The notes under the pieces were generated by a model. That model saw nothing but the letters and a program-made list of their open reading frames with translations. It made no database searches and had not been told where the DNA came from. 64,000 bases of DNA from contig NZ_BMFJ01000001.1 in assembly GCF_014638275.1 (NCBI RefSeq), positions 248,001-312,000 on the forward strand. The letters run 5' to 3'. Below are positions 24,394-34,034 of this stretch, piece by piece. Every line of letters begins with the position of its first letter. Position 1 is the stretch's first letter. A program made the translations under genes and the position numbers. This stretch comes from Primorskyibacter flagellatus. GTDB taxonomy: Bacteria; Pseudomonadota; Alphaproteobacteria; Rhodobacterales; Rhodobacteraceae.

Positions 24394-26574
24394 TCAGCAG
24401 AGGCAGTCGTAGGTTTCGAACTCCACCGCCAAGATGAACGGCTGGAGGTTCTTGGGGTCCGCATTGCCCGGATCAATGATCAGGCCAAAGACATCCCCCA
24501 CACCCGCAACGTAACCTTCGCCGTTGGCGGCAGCCTGTCCGAGGATGGTCTCAACGTTCGCGTTGGAACCGAACCCGGGATCGACGGCATCCATATAACC
24601 GGTGTCGTTGTTGTTGGTCAGTTCCCAGATCGCGCGCTGAACTTCCCAGCCGGTGTAGCCGTTATCTTCGTAGTCCTGGTTCAGGATCCAGTTGATGAGG
24701 TCAAAGTTGTCCTTGGCAGCCAGGCCGTTGAACGCGGATTTCTGGCCGGCACTGAAGACATCAGTTGCATTCGGGTCCGTCGTGTTCGTCACGGTGCCGA
24801 CGTTGATCGGTGCGGTGGCAAAGTCTTCGGAGTCAGCAGCTGCTTCGCCCATGTACAGGCAATAAGCCTTGGAGAAGATGACACCGTCGAAACGGTCGCC
24901 GCTGGCATCGATGATCTGGACGTCGAGGCCGTAAGTTTCGATCGGGAAATCGATGTTCGACGCCTTGATCTTGTAAGTGATATCGCCGGAGGGCAGGTAG
25001 TCTGCAAAACTTTCTACGGAATTCGCATCGCCGCAGAATTTCATCTCCAGCTTGGCCTGGGCCGAGGCCTTGCCGTTGGACGCAGTGTAGGTGATGAGCT
25101 CCATCTCGGATTCGCCGATGTCGAGGTAGGCGTAGGCATCCTGACCGTCGATCTTCAGCTCTCCGCCAACCAGGGTCACGATGGTGCCGTAGTCGGTGGT
25201 GATGGAGTTGCCTTCCGAGATCGCCTTGCCGTCGACATGGGTGATGGTCAGCATGTCGCCGTTGGTGTCGTTGTCCAGCACGTCGACGAACTTCATCTCG
25301 TCCGCGCAGGTCATCGCCATGTCGTCTTTCAGTTCGGGCTTGGGCTCGTCCAGGCAAAGCTCGATCTTGTCGATACGGACCTGTTCGTTGCAGTTACCCT
25401 CGGCCCAGATCGTGATGACGTCACCCTTCTTGAGCTTCAGATCCTCCAGCGTGAAGGTGGAGAACTTGCCGTTGTCGGAGCCGCCGCCGTCGGTCTGGCG
25501 GTCCAGCTTGATGACACCGGCGATGACGCCGTTGACATAGACGGTCAGCTTCGACTTGCCGTCGTTCTCGTCCTGGGCGAAGAGTTTGAAGTCGTAGTTG
25601 CCTTCCTGACCGTCGAAGGTGGTCCAGAGCTTGCCCTTGTCGTAGCAGTCCAGCTTGACCAGCTTGCCGTTCGACGCGTTGCAGCCCCATGCCTTGGAGA
25701 AGCCCCATTCGCACATGGACTCGGCTTCAATCACGATGCACTTGCCGGGCGTCGTTTCCTTGACGTCGTCGACGCAGATGGAGAGCTTCGTGAGGTCTTC
25801 GCCGCCCTTGCCGTCCAGGACCTTAACTTCGACCTTGTAGATGTTGTCCTTGTTGTAGTCCTTGGCGTTCTCGTAGTCGGGGGCCGCCTTGAACTTCAGC
25901 TCGCCGGTCTGTTCGTTGATGGTGAAGAGCGCCGCATCGGCACCGCCGACGATCTTGAAGGTCAGCGTGTCGCCTTCCTTGTCCTTCGCGTTGAGGTCGA
26001 TCACGAAAGTCGTGTTCTCGTCGATGCAGATCTTGCCGTAGGCGGGTTCGTTGGTGAACTCGGGCGGGGTGTTCGCCGGGGCCTTGTCGCCCGCGCCGAG
26101 GCAGCGGTAGTCGATCATGCAGCCAGTGACGTTGCAGGTGTCGATAACCTTCAGGGTCACGCCTGCGGGCGGAACGGCACCGTAGAAGGTGAAGAAGTCG
26201 TCGCCAGCGCCGGGGGCGTCATAGCCTTCGACCTCGATCTCGATCAGGTAGTAGATCTTGCCGTCCGAGCCCTTAAGCTTGTGGTAGCATTCGGCATAGA
26301 GCTGACCGCCGACACGACCACCATCGATATAGGCATCCTGGCCAGAGCTGTCGTTCGCGCGCTCGTCCTTGCACCAACCGTCGTCGCCGGAGAGATAGCC
26401 GTCGTTGTCGTAGGTCGACATGCAGACGGTCGGAGAGCCGGGCATCGTGAAGGTGTCGCCGCAGCTGATCGAACCGCCGGTGCCGGAGCCGAGGAAGTCG
26501 GACTCGGTATAGGCGGTCCACTCGTATTTCTTGGTGTAGCTGTAGGAGCTGTAATAACTGCTGTAGTACGTCAT
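24394..26574 (-). CDS. Large Cys-rich secreted protein: cadherin-like, CBM-like and thioester-like domains
   Basis: 726 residues from the ATG at 26574 (GAGGGA upstream). It starts with a Tyr/Ser-rich segment MTYYSSYYSSYSYTKKYEWT and has no Sec signal peptide. A cadherin-like repeat follows at about 165-265 (NTPPEFTNEPAYGK, then INEQTGELKF). A CBM6/35-like module begins at EAESMCEWG. A VCBS/Ig-like module begins at DVLDNDTNGD. A C-terminal domain from about 535 has YCLYMG (C572) and EVQRAIWEL (Q646), resembling the Cys-Gln pair of thioester adhesin domains. Type I secretion is likely for such a protein but no transporter is adjacent. It precedes the VPEIS peptide and xrtE on the same strand. 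Confidence 0.7.
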   Translation of the reverse strand: MTYYSSYYSSYSYTKKYEWTAYTESDFLGSGTGGSISCGDTFTMPGSPTVCMSTYDNDGYLSGDDGWCKDERANDSSGQDAYIDGGRVGGQLYAECYHKLKGSDGKIYYLIEIEVEGYDAPGAGDDFFTFYGAVPPAGVTLKVIDTCNVTGCMIDYRCLGAGDKAPANTPPEFTNEPAYGKICIDENTTFVIDLNAKDKEGDTLTFKIVGGADAALFTINEQTGELKFKAAPDYENAKDYNKDNIYKVEVKVLDGKGGEDLTKLSICVDDVKETTPGKCIVIEAESMCEWGFSKAWGCNASNGKLVKLDCYDKGKLWTTFDGQEGNYDFKLFAQDENDGKSKLTVYVNGVIAGVIKLDRQTDGGGSDNGKFSTFTLEDLKLKKGDVITIWAEGNCNEQVRIDKIELCLDEPKPELKDDMAMTCADEMKFVDVLDNDTNGDMLTITHVDGKAISEGNSITTDYGTIVTLVGGELKIDGQDAYAYLDIGESEMELITYTASNGKASAQAKLEMKFCGDANSVESFADYLPSGDITYKIKASNIDFPIETYGLDVQIIDASGDRFDGVIFSKAYCLYMGEAAADSEDFATAPINVGTVTNTTDPNATDVFSAGQKSAFNGLAAKDNFDLINWILNQDYEDNGYTGWEVQRAIWELTNNNDTGYMDAVDPGFGSNANVETILGQAAANGEGYVAGVGDVFGLIIDPGNADPKNLQPFILAVEFETYDCLC

Positions 26575-27253
26575 GCGCTTTCCCTCTTTGCCCAATGCCG
26601 GGCGGGTTGGGACCGTCCGGCCACCAAGGTTTCAAATTCCGGATGTGCCGGAAACGCTGCTGCGGTCATACAGGGCTCAGGACGCAGGAAAGGCTCCCCT
26701 GACAGAGGAACACTCACCACATTGATGGCTGGGTCGGATCACCCGAATATCCGGGCGTCTCCTTCTCAAATCCACTTCGCTACAATTCGTCTCTTACCTT
26801 GCGGACCGGCCAGGGCAGCATTTTCCCACATCGCCAATCGCAGGTTCACCATAGTGGAAATCCGCCACGAAGAAGCCCCAATTTTGCCTAAATCGTTATT
26901 ATACAGGAATATTGCGCAGGCCTTCGCCATATCTTTGCATCGTCAGGCAACAGTTCACTAAATCTTGCGATATTGTCGCGAGAGTAAAAATCGTGCGGTT
27001 TTACGATGTTTGCGCTGACTCTTCTATAAGTTGCATTGTTCCAGTTGATTTCCGTTTAGGGCGAAATTGATTCTCTTTTTCTTAACCTGTTCGTGGGCGA
27101 AGGTTTGCCGACTCGGATGGCAGCCAGAACCTGCCGACATGTCAGGAGAGAGTTGCGCATCCGCGCACAGTGGGGCAGGTGAACGAAGCAGTTCAGCTGT
27201 TTCGCACGCAAACGCCATTGCATTAAGATGCTTCGGCAATTCCGGAGGCTGCC
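26575..27253. other. Intergenic region before the ABC transporter
   Basis: 680 bp between the divergent secreted-protein and ABC-transporter genes. No gene is supported. It is relatively AT-rich around 26860-27080. Near 26965-26983 it has the imperfect palindrome CTTGCGATATTGTCGCGAG. At about 26990-27008 ATCGT and ACGAT arms flank a GCGGTTTT loop. It must carry both promoters and probably a regulator site. Confidence 0.5.
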
Positions 27254-28183
27254 ATGGCACCGATCCTGAGGATCACCGATCTCAAGAAGACCTACAGCGG
27301 CGGGTTCGAGGCGCTGAAAGGCGTAACGCTCGATATCGAGGACGGCGAGATCCTTGCGCTGCTCGGTCCGAACGGGGCGGGCAAGACGACGCTCATCTCG
27401 ACCGTCTGCGGGATCACCGTGCCGACCAGCGGCTCCGTGACCGTCGGCGGGCATGACATCGTGACCGACTACCGCGCGGCCCGGAACCTGATCGGGCTGG
27501 TGCCGCAGGAGATCAACCTCGAGCCGTTTGAATCGGTGATCAATACCGTGCGGCTGACGCGCGGGCTGTTCGGCAAGAAGCGGGACGACGCGGTGATCGA
27601 ACGGATCCTGCGTCGCCTGTCGCTTTGGGACAAGAAGGACAGCCGTATCAAGGAGTTGTCTGGCGGTATGAAGCGCCGCGTGCTGATCGCCAAGGCGCTG
27701 AGCCATGAACCGCGCGTGCTGTTCCTGGACGAACCGACGGCGGGCGTGGACGTGGAACTGCGCAAGGACATGTGGGAGATCGTGGCTGATCTCAAGGCGG
27801 AGGGTGTGACCATCATCCTGACGACCCACTACATCGAGGAGGCGGAGGCGATCTCCGACCGCGTCGGGGTCATCAATGGCGGGCAGCTGCTTCTGCTGGA
27901 AGAAAAGGCGCATCTGATGGCGCGCATGGGTCAGAAACAGCTGACGATCGAGTTGCGGGAACCGCTGAGCGCATTGCCACCGCAGCTTTCCGGGCAGGAC
28001 CTCACGCTGTCGGAGGACGGGCTTACGCTGGTCTATACCTACGACACCAAGAAGGAGCGTACCGGCATCACGACGCTGCTTTCGGAGCTGGCGGCTGCGG
28101 GTGTGGTCCTGCGCGACATCTCGACCCGGCAATCGTCGCTCGAGGAAATCTTTGTTGGTCTGGTGAAGGAGGGCGCGGCATGA
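27254..28183 (+). CDS. ABC transporter ATP-binding protein (ABC-2 exporter)
   Basis: 309 residues. Walker A is [11 protein letters not shown], the signature is [15 protein letters not shown], Walker B is [12 protein letters not shown], and the switch His is in [11 protein letters not shown]-terminal extension of about 80 residues after the core is typical of DrrA/NodI-type ATPases. It overlaps the permease gene by 4 nt (28180-28183), so together they form a two-gene exporter of unknown substrate. The start ATG follows GGAGGCTGCC. Confidence 0.94.
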   Translation: MAPILRITDLKKTYSGGFEALKGVTLDIEDGEILALLGPNGAGKTTLISTVCGITVPTSGSVTVGGHDIVTDYRAARNLIGLVPQEINLEPFESVINTVRLTRGLFGKKRDDAVIERILRRLSLWDKKDSRIKELSGGMKRRVLIAKALSHEPRVLFLDEPTAGVDVELRKDMWEIVADLKAEGVTIILTTHYIEEAEAISDRVGVINGGQLLLLEEKAHLMARMGQKQLTIELREPLSALPPQLSGQDLTLSEDGLTLVYTYDTKKERTGITTLLSELAAAGVVLRDISTRQSSLEEIFVGLVKEGAA

Positions 28184-28941
28184 ACTTCGCGGCCGTATAC
28201 GCGATCTATCGCTATGAAATGATGCGGTTCTTCCGGACCCTTCTGCAAAGCTTCATCTCCCCGGTGATTTCGACCTCGCTTTACTTCGTGGTTTTCGGCA
28301 CGGCCATCGGCAGCCGAATCCAGGAGGTCGAGGGTATCAGCTACGGCGCGTTCATCGTGCCGGGGCTCATCATGCTGTCGGTGATCATGCAGTCGATCTC
28401 CAACGCCTCCTTCGCGATCTATTTCCCGAAGTTCATCGGCACGATCTACGAACTGCTCTCCGCACCGGTGAACTTCATCGAGATTGTGCTTGGCTATGTC
28501 GGGGCGGCGGCGACCAAGTCGCTGTTCATCGGGCTGGTGATCCTTGGCACCGCGTCGCTGTTCGTGGACCTGTCCATCGCGCATCCGGTGGCGATGATCG
28601 CCTTCCTCGTGCTGACCTGCGTGTCCTTTGCGCTCATGGGGTTCATCATCGGGATCTGGGCGAACAATTTCGAACAGCTTCAGCTTGTCCCGCTGCTGAT
28701 CGTGACGCCGCTCGTCTTTCTTGGCGGGTCGTTCTATTCGATCTCCATGCTGCCGCCGGTTTGGCAGACGATCACCATGTTCAACCCTGTGGTCTACCTG
28801 ATCTCGGGCTTCAGATGGGCGTTCTTCGATATGGCGGACGTTCCGATCGGGCTCAGCCTGGGGGCCATCGCGCTGTTCACGGCGCTCTGCCTCGGGATCG
28901 TGTGGTGGATCTTCCGGACGGGCTGGCGCATCCGGGCCTGA
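28180..28941 (+). CDS. ABC-2 type permease
   Basis: 253 residues with six predicted membrane helices. It is typical of ABC-2 (NodJ/DrrB-like) permeases: an N-terminal [14 protein letters not shown], a central [20 protein letters not shown] and [20 protein letters not shown] near the end. It forms the membrane channel for the ATPase encoded just before. The 4-nt overlap enforces balanced synthesis. Drug, polysaccharide or lipid export are all possible. Confidence 0.92.
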   Translation: MNFAAVYAIYRYEMMRFFRTLLQSFISPVISTSLYFVVFGTAIGSRIQEVEGISYGAFIVPGLIMLSVIMQSISNASFAIYFPKFIGTIYELLSAPVNFIEIVLGYVGAAATKSLFIGLVILGTASLFVDLSIAHPVAMIAFLVLTCVSFALMGFIIGIWANNFEQLQLVPLLIVTPLVFLGGSFYSISMLPPVWQTITMFNPVVYLISGFRWAFFDMADVPIGLSLGAIALFTALCLGIVWWIFRTGWRIRA

Positions 28942-29009
28942 CGATGTGACGGCGGGTTTCCTGTCGCGGGGAGCTTGTCGCGGCGGGTCGGCGCCTCTAC
29001 ATCGCTGGC

Positions 29010-29807
29010 ATGGATATTCTGGATCGTATCAGACGGCGGCCGCCCACGGTTGCCGTCATCCGTTTGCAGGGCATGATCGCCGCCGGTCCGCGCGGACCGC
29101 TGAGCGATGCCGCCATGGAGCCGGTCATCGAAAAGGCCTTCCGGCGCGGCAAGCCCGCGGCGGTGGCGCTGGTCATCAACTCGCCGGGCGGGTCGCCCGT
29201 GCAATCGTCGCTGATCGCCGCGCGTATCCGTCGTCTGGCGGACGAGAAGAAGATCCCTGTCATCGCCTTTGTAGAGGACACCGCGGCCTCGGGTGGCTAC
29301 TGGCTGGCCTGCGCGGCGGATGAAATCCTTGCGGACCGGTCATCGGTTGTCGGGTCCATCGGCGTGATCTCTGCCGGGTTCGGAGCGCATGTGTTCCTCG
29401 CTCGGCAAGGGGTGGAACGGCGGGTACACACCTCGGGTAAGTCCAAGTCGATGCTGGACCCGTTCCAGCCCGAGAAGGAAGAGGATGTCACCCGGCTCAA
29501 GGGTTTGCTGGAGGATATTCACGCGGCATTCGTCGACCATGTGAAAGCGCGGCGTGCAGGAAAACTGAAAGAGTCGGACGACCTGTTCACCGGGGAATTC
29601 TGGCTGGCCGGGAAGGCGCAGGAGCTTGGGCTGATCGACGGGATCGGCCACCTTGTGCCCGAGATGAAAAAGCGCTTCGGCGACAAGGTCCGGTTCCGTC
29701 GCTATGGTCCGCGCCGGGGATGGATGTCACGGATCGGCGCCAATGTGATCGAGGATGCGCTGGCCGGGGTCGAGGAGCGGGCGGCCTACGCCCGGTTTGG
29801 CCTCTGA
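29010..29807 (+). CDS. S49-family peptidase (SohB/SppA-like)
   Basis: 265 residues. The S49 serine-lysine protease motifs are present: NSPGGSPVQSS, the nucleophile Ser in EDTAASGGYWLACAAD, VGSIGV, and the catalytic Lys region SGKSKSMLDPF. There is no obvious N-terminal signal anchor, so it is the short SohB-like form. It would degrade signal peptides or membrane-associated peptides. It is followed after one base by the small zinc-ribbon gene. Confidence 0.9.
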   Translation: MDILDRIRRRPPTVAVIRLQGMIAAGPRGPLSDAAMEPVIEKAFRRGKPAAVALVINSPGGSPVQSSLIAARIRRLADEKKIPVIAFVEDTAASGGYWLACAADEILADRSSVVGSIGVISAGFGAHVFLARQGVERRVHTSGKSKSMLDPFQPEKEEDVTRLKGLLEDIHAAFVDHVKARRAGKLKESDDLFTGEFWLAGKAQELGLIDGIGHLVPEMKKRFGDKVRFRRYGPRRGWMSRIGANVIEDALAGVEERAAYARFGL

Positions 29808-29808
29808 C

Positions 29809-29973
29809 GTGATCGTCAAGGCTGTCATCCTCTTCCTCGTATCCATCGGCGTGCTGGCAATGTTCGGCAAGCTTCGGATGCCTTCGAAACGCGCGCTGAC
29901 GGGGAAATGTCCGTCCTGCGGGCGCTACCGCATCGGCAAGGGCCGCTGCTCGTGCGGGGAGGCCGGACGATGA
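29809..29973 (+). CDS. Small membrane-anchored zinc-ribbon protein
   Basis: 54 residues from a GTG at 29809. A single hydrophobic helix VKAVILFLVSIGVLAMFG is followed by a basic linker and a zinc-ribbon-like CPSCGRYRIGKGRCSC. The gene is squeezed between the S49 peptidase (1 nt upstream) and the antiporter (4-nt overlap at 29970-29973), which supports that it is real. Its function is unknown. The position of the cysteines suggests a cytoplasmic metal-binding tail. Confidence 0.7.
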   Translation: MIVKAVILFLVSIGVLAMFGKLRMPSKRALTGKCPSCGRYRIGKGRCSCGEAGR

Positions 29974-30914
29974 TGGCCTGGGTGCTTGTGGCGGTTGGAT
30001 TGGTGATCCTGCTTCTCGCGGGGGATGCGCTGGTGCGCGGCGCGGTTAACCTGTCGCTGCGGGTCGGGATACCGGCGCTGATCGTCAGCCTGACGATCGT
30101 GGCCTTCGGGACCTCCGCGCCCGAGCTTCTGGTCGGCATCAGCGCCGTGCTGGAAGGCAAGCCGGGGCTCGCGCTTGGCAATGTCGTGGGGTCGAACACG
30201 GCCAACGTGCTGCTTGTGCTGGGCCTGCCGGCCATCGTTTCGCGTATGCATACCAGCACGCTGGACGTCCGGCGTAGCTACTGGATGATGCTGGCAGCCT
30301 CGGCAGGGTTCATCGGCCTTGCCGCGCTTGGCACGCTGACATGGGTCAGCGGCCTTGTCCTGCTTGCCGCTCTGGCACTGATGATCTGGGACCAACTGCG
30401 GGCTGCGCGGGCGCATATGTCAGAGGCCGCGTCGTACGAACCGGAGCCCGAGGGCGCCGATCCGGACATGCCCTGGTGGAAGATCGCCGCGTTTCTGGTC
30501 GTGGGCCTCTGCGGTCTGCCCTTCGGGGCCGATCTCTTGGTGGTCAACGCCTCTGCCATCGCGCGGGATTTCGGGGTGTCGGATGCGGTGATCGGGCTGA
30601 CGCTGGTTGCGGTCGGCACCTCCCTTCCGGAACTGGCGACCACGGTCATGGCGGCGCTGCGCGGTCAGGCCGACGTGGCCATGGGCAACGTGATCGGGTC
30701 GAACCTGTTCAACCTGCTTGGCATAATGGGGCTGACTACGCTGGTCGGTCCGGTGCCGGTCGCGCCGGAGTTCCTGCGCTTCGATCTCTGGGTGATGCTG
30801 GCAGCGGCGCTGATCCTCGTGCCGTTCGTGCTGATGCGGCGTAACATCGGCCGGGTCTGGGGCCTAATCTTGACCGGGCTCTATCTGATCTATGTGATCG
30901 TCATCCTGATCTGA
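29970..30914 (+). CDS. Calcium/sodium antiporter (CaCA family)
   Basis: 314 residues with about ten membrane helices. It carries two inverted alpha-repeats. The first has AFGTSAPELLVG and GNVVGSNTANVLLVLG; the second has AVGTSLPELATTV and GNVIGSNLFNLLGIMG. These carry the conserved acidic and polar ion-binding residues, so the protein should be active. This is the YrbG-like inner-membrane exchanger that extrudes Ca2+ (or takes it up) against Na+ or H+. The start is coupled to the zinc-ribbon gene by ATGATG overlap. Confidence 0.93.
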   Translation: MMAWVLVAVGLVILLLAGDALVRGAVNLSLRVGIPALIVSLTIVAFGTSAPELLVGISAVLEGKPGLALGNVVGSNTANVLLVLGLPAIVSRMHTSTLDVRRSYWMMLAASAGFIGLAALGTLTWVSGLVLLAALALMIWDQLRAARAHMSEAASYEPEPEGADPDMPWWKIAAFLVVGLCGLPFGADLLVVNASAIARDFGVSDAVIGLTLVAVGTSLPELATTVMAALRGQADVAMGNVIGSNLFNLLGIMGLTTLVGPVPVAPEFLRFDLWVMLAAALILVPFVLMRRNIGRVWGLILTGLYLIYVIVILI

Positions 30915-30925
30915 GAGGTCATCCC

Positions 30926-31705
30926 ATGCCCCGAACGCTTGTCACCGGCGCTGCCCGGCGGATCGGCCGTGCCATCGCGCTGGACCTTGCGGCGCGCGGG
31001 CATGATGTAGCCGTACATTGCCACGGATCGGTCGAAGCGGCCGAGGAGGTCGCGGCGCGGATCCGTGACATGGGGCGGGTCGCGACGATCCTGCGGGCGG
31101 ACTTGCGGCGGGAGGCGGAGGTCGCGCGTCTTGTGCCAGAGGCGGCGGCGGGACTTGGCGGGGCATTGGACGGGCTGATAAACAATGCCTCCGTCTTCGA
31201 GCATGACGACGCGATGAGCGTGACGCGCGCCTCCTGGGATCAGCATATGGAGGTGAACCTGCGCGCGCCTTTCGTGCTGACCCAGGCGTTTGCCCGCCAG
31301 TGCCCGGAGCCGTGGCGCGGTAGCAACGGAGAGGCGACCGCACGCGCCGCCGTTGTCAACGTGATTGACCAGCGGGTGCGCAAGCTGACGCCGGAGTTCC
31401 TGAGTTACACCCTGTCGCGCGCCGCTCTCTGGACGTTGACGCAGACTCTGGCGCAGGGCCTCGCCCCGCGCGTCCGGGTGAACGCCGTCGGTCCGGGTCC
31501 GACCCTGCGGTCGGTTCGGCAGAGTGAAACGCAATTTTCGCGGCAGCGCGGTGCGACCATTCTCGAGCGTGGAAGCGATCCGGAGGACGTCTGCGCGGCG
31601 GTCAGCTACTTGCTGTCGTCGCCCTCGGTGACGGGTCAGCTGATCTGTGTGGACGGCGGGCAGCACCTGGGGTGGCTGACACCGGATTCAGACGGAGTCG
31701 AGTAG
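30926..31705 (+). CDS. SDR-family oxidoreductase, pteridine-reductase-like
   Basis: 259 residues. The cofactor motif reads TGAARRIGRAIA, i.e. TGxxxRxG, which marks NADPH-dependent pteridine or dihydrofolate reductases (FolM/PTR1-like). NNAS follows near residue 86. The catalytic motif is YTLSR (from LSYTLSRAALW), so the usual YxxxK lysine is arginine. The C-terminal PGPTLRS segment is also typical. Either the enzyme works with Arg or it is impaired. It starts 11 nt after the antiporter and closes that operon. Confidence 0.82.
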   Translation: MPRTLVTGAARRIGRAIALDLAARGHDVAVHCHGSVEAAEEVAARIRDMGRVATILRADLRREAEVARLVPEAAAGLGGALDGLINNASVFEHDDAMSVTRASWDQHMEVNLRAPFVLTQAFARQCPEPWRGSNGEATARAAVVNVIDQRVRKLTPEFLSYTLSRAALWTLTQTLAQGLAPRVRVNAVGPGPTLRSVRQSETQFSRQRGATILERGSDPEDVCAAVSYLLSSPSVTGQLICVDGGQHLGWLTPDSDGVE

Positions 31706-32002
31706 CCAAAAGTGTAGTCCCGAAGAAGTTTTGCACCTGCCGCAGCGGCGTCACGGAACCGTTACCAAAACGTTAGCAAAAACAACAATTTGTCAGAGCC
31801 AAATATTAATTTCGTTTATTTACAGCACCTTGCTGGATTGATTAAAATTTGTGCAATGCCAGCAAAGTACCATACTTCAAAGGATTTTTCTTAATGGAAA
31901 GAATTTGCACCCAGAGTTATCCACAGGATCCGTGGAAAGCTTAACTCTTGTCCAAGTGGTCAGAAACTTGCAGCCATAGGTCAGAATCAACGGACCCTTA
32001 AC
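31706..32002. promoter_or_regulatory. AT-rich region upstream of uvrC with a DnaA-box sequence
   Basis: 297 bp with strikingly low GC for this window, particularly 31780-31910. A perfect consensus DnaA box TTATCCACA lies at 31917-31925. Only one box is visible, with no cluster, so it is not an origin by itself. It may be part of the uvrC promoter region. Confidence 0.45.
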
Positions 32003-33868
32003 ATGACGCCGCGTCAAAAAGATAACCTGACCGGGCACGCGCTGATCCAGTCGCTGCTGGCCTCGCTTGATTCGTCGCCGGGGGTCTACCGGATGCTCGA
32101 TGCCGAGAATCGGGTGCTCTATGTCGGCAAGGCGCGCAACCTCCGCGCGCGGGTGTCGAACTACGCCCGGCCCGCCGGTCATTCGGGGCGGATTTCGCGG
32201 ATGATCCGCGACACGGCGTCGATGATGTTCCTGACCACGCGGACGGAGACAGAGGCCCTGCTGCTGGAGCAGAACCTCATCAAGCAGCTCAAGCCGCGCT
32301 ACAACGTGCTGCTGCGGGATGACAAGAGCTTCCCGAATATCCTCGTCACGCGGGATCATGCCTTCCCGCAGATCCTCAAGCACCGCGGGGCGAAGAAACG
32401 GAAGGGCAATTACTACGGTCCCTTTGCCGGAGCAGGGGCCGTGAACCGGACGCTGAACCAGCTGCAGAAGGTCTTTCTGCTGCGCAACTGTTCGGATTCG
32501 ATGTTCGCGACCCGCACGCGGCCCTGCCTGCTGCACCAGATCAAGCGGTGCTCCGCCCCATGTACCGGGGAAATCAGCGAGGCGGATTATGCCGCGGCGG
32601 TGGCGGATGCGGAGCGTTTTCTCTCGGGCCGTTCCACCGAGGTGCAGGAGAAGCTGGGGGCGGAGATGGCCGCGGCTTCGGAGGCGATGGAGTTCGAACG
32701 CGCCGCCGCTCTGCGCGACCGGATCAAGGCGCTGACAAACGTGCAGGCCTCCCAGGGCGTCAACCCGCGCACGACGCCCGAGGCCGACGTCGTCGCGCTG
32801 GCGATGGAGGGGGGGCAGGCCTGCGTGCAGGTCTTCTTCATCCGCGCCAACCAGAACTGGGGCAACCGCGATTTCTACCCGCGCACCGGGGCGGAAGTGG
32901 AGGAGGCGGAGGTTCTCGAGGCCTTCCTCGGCCAGTTCTACGACAGCAAGGACCCGCCGCGGCAGATCCTGCTGTCGCACCCGATCGAGAACCCCGACCT
33001 GATGCAGGAGGCGCTGTCCGAGAAACTGGGCCGGAAGGTCGAGATCCTTGTCCCGCAACGGGGGGAAAAGGCGGAACTTGTGGAGAACGCGCAGCGTAAC
33101 GCGCGGGAGAGCCTTGGCCGCAAGATGTCGGAAAGCGCGACGCAGGCGCGGCTGCTGGCCGGTCTGGCAGAGGCCTTCGGGCTCGAGTCGCCGCCCAGGC
33201 GGATCGAGGTCTACGACAACTCTCATATCATGGGGACCAACGCGGTCGGCGGGATGATCGTCGCGGGACCGGAGGGGTTCCTGAAAAGCCAGTACCGCAA
33301 GTTCAACATCAAGGGTGAGGACCTGACCCCCGGCGACGACTTCGGCATGATGAAGGAGGTGCTGACCCGCCGCCTGACCCGGCTGCAGAAGGAGGACCCG
33401 GACCGGACCGGCGGCATGTGGCCGGACCTGCTGCTGATCGACGGCGGGGCGGGGCAGGTCTCGGCGGTTCAGGAGATCCTCGATCAGCTCGGCATCACCG
33501 ACCTTGCGATGGTCGGGGTGGCCAAGGGTGTCGATCGCGACCACGGCAAGGAGGAATTCCATCGCCCCGGCCAGCGCCCCTTCGCGCTGCGCATGAACGA
33601 CCCGGTGCTCTACTTCGTGCAGCGCCTGCGTGACGAGGCGCACCGCTACGCCATCGGGACGCACCGGGCGAAGCGCGCCAAGTCGCTCTCTGCCACGCCG
33701 CTGGACGATATCGCCGGGGTTGGCGGGACCCGCAAGCGCGCACTGCTGACGCATTTCGGATCGGCCAAGGCGGTGAGCCGGGCGGGGCTGGCGGATCTCA
33801 AGGCGGTGGAGGGAATCTCGGACACCCTGGCCGAGACGATCTACGCCCACTTCCACGAAAAGGGCTGA
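32003..33868 (+). CDS. uvrC: Excinuclease ABC subunit C
   Basis: 621 residues. The GIY-YIG nuclease domain opens with [26 protein letters not shown] UvrB-binding UVR motif region is seen in [16 protein letters not shown]. The RNase H-like second nuclease has [19 protein letters not shown] and [11 protein letters not shown]-terminal helix-hairpin-helix pair ends [21 protein letters not shown]. It makes both incisions in nucleotide excision repair. It is followed by pgsA, moaD and moaE in the usual order for this bacterial group. Confidence 0.96.
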   Translation: MTPRQKDNLTGHALIQSLLASLDSSPGVYRMLDAENRVLYVGKARNLRARVSNYARPAGHSGRISRMIRDTASMMFLTTRTETEALLLEQNLIKQLKPRYNVLLRDDKSFPNILVTRDHAFPQILKHRGAKKRKGNYYGPFAGAGAVNRTLNQLQKVFLLRNCSDSMFATRTRPCLLHQIKRCSAPCTGEISEADYAAAVADAERFLSGRSTEVQEKLGAEMAAASEAMEFERAAALRDRIKALTNVQASQGVNPRTTPEADVVALAMEGGQACVQVFFIRANQNWGNRDFYPRTGAEVEEAEVLEAFLGQFYDSKDPPRQILLSHPIENPDLMQEALSEKLGRKVEILVPQRGEKAELVENAQRNARESLGRKMSESATQARLLAGLAEAFGLESPPRRIEVYDNSHIMGTNAVGGMIVAGPEGFLKSQYRKFNIKGEDLTPGDDFGMMKEVLTRRLTRLQKEDPDRTGGMWPDLLLIDGGAGQVSAVQEILDQLGITDLAMVGVAKGVDRDHGKEEFHRPGQRPFALRMNDPVLYFVQRLRDEAHRYAIGTHRAKRAKSLSATPLDDIAGVGGTRKRALLTHFGSAKAVSRAGLADLKAVEGISDTLAETIYAHFHEKG

Positions 33869-33891
33869 CGGCGCCGCCGCGCCATGCCTCC

Positions 33892-33992
33892 GGCGGGGAT
33901 ATTTCTGGCAAGATGAAACCGGGCCACCTCTTTCACTTTGCCTGAAATACCCCGGGGGAGGCCCGCCAGGGCCGGGGGCAGCGCCCCTGTCG
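33892..33992. repeat. Intergenic repeat, copy A (GGGATATTTC module)
   Basis: A module beginning GGGATATTTCTGGCAAG (33896-33912) and continuing ATGAAA is followed about 55 bp later by GGGGC-AGC-GCCCC (33975-33987). A very similar pair of modules, in the other relative order, lies at 48723-48783, and a diverged one at 51313-51354. It sits between uvrC and pgsA. Confidence 0.6.
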
Positions 33993-34034
33993 ACGGTCCT
34001 TTCCCTTGTGCGGGAGACGGGCTAGGTATCTGCC

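Noticed and set aside
24331..26961. Open frame of 876 codons on the plus strand opposite the secreted-protein gene
   Set aside because: It is the antisense shadow of the 726-residue protein, caused by its codon pattern. It has no ribosome-binding site and no domain.
31706..32002. Chromosomal origin of replication
   Set aside because: Only a single DnaA box is visible and no dnaA, hemE, parAB or other origin-linked gene is adjacent.
31877..33856. Open frame of 659 codons on the minus strand opposite uvrC
   Set aside because: Antisense shadow of uvrC. It is rich in Arg/His/Gln as typical for such frames, while UvrC motifs are complete on the plus strand.
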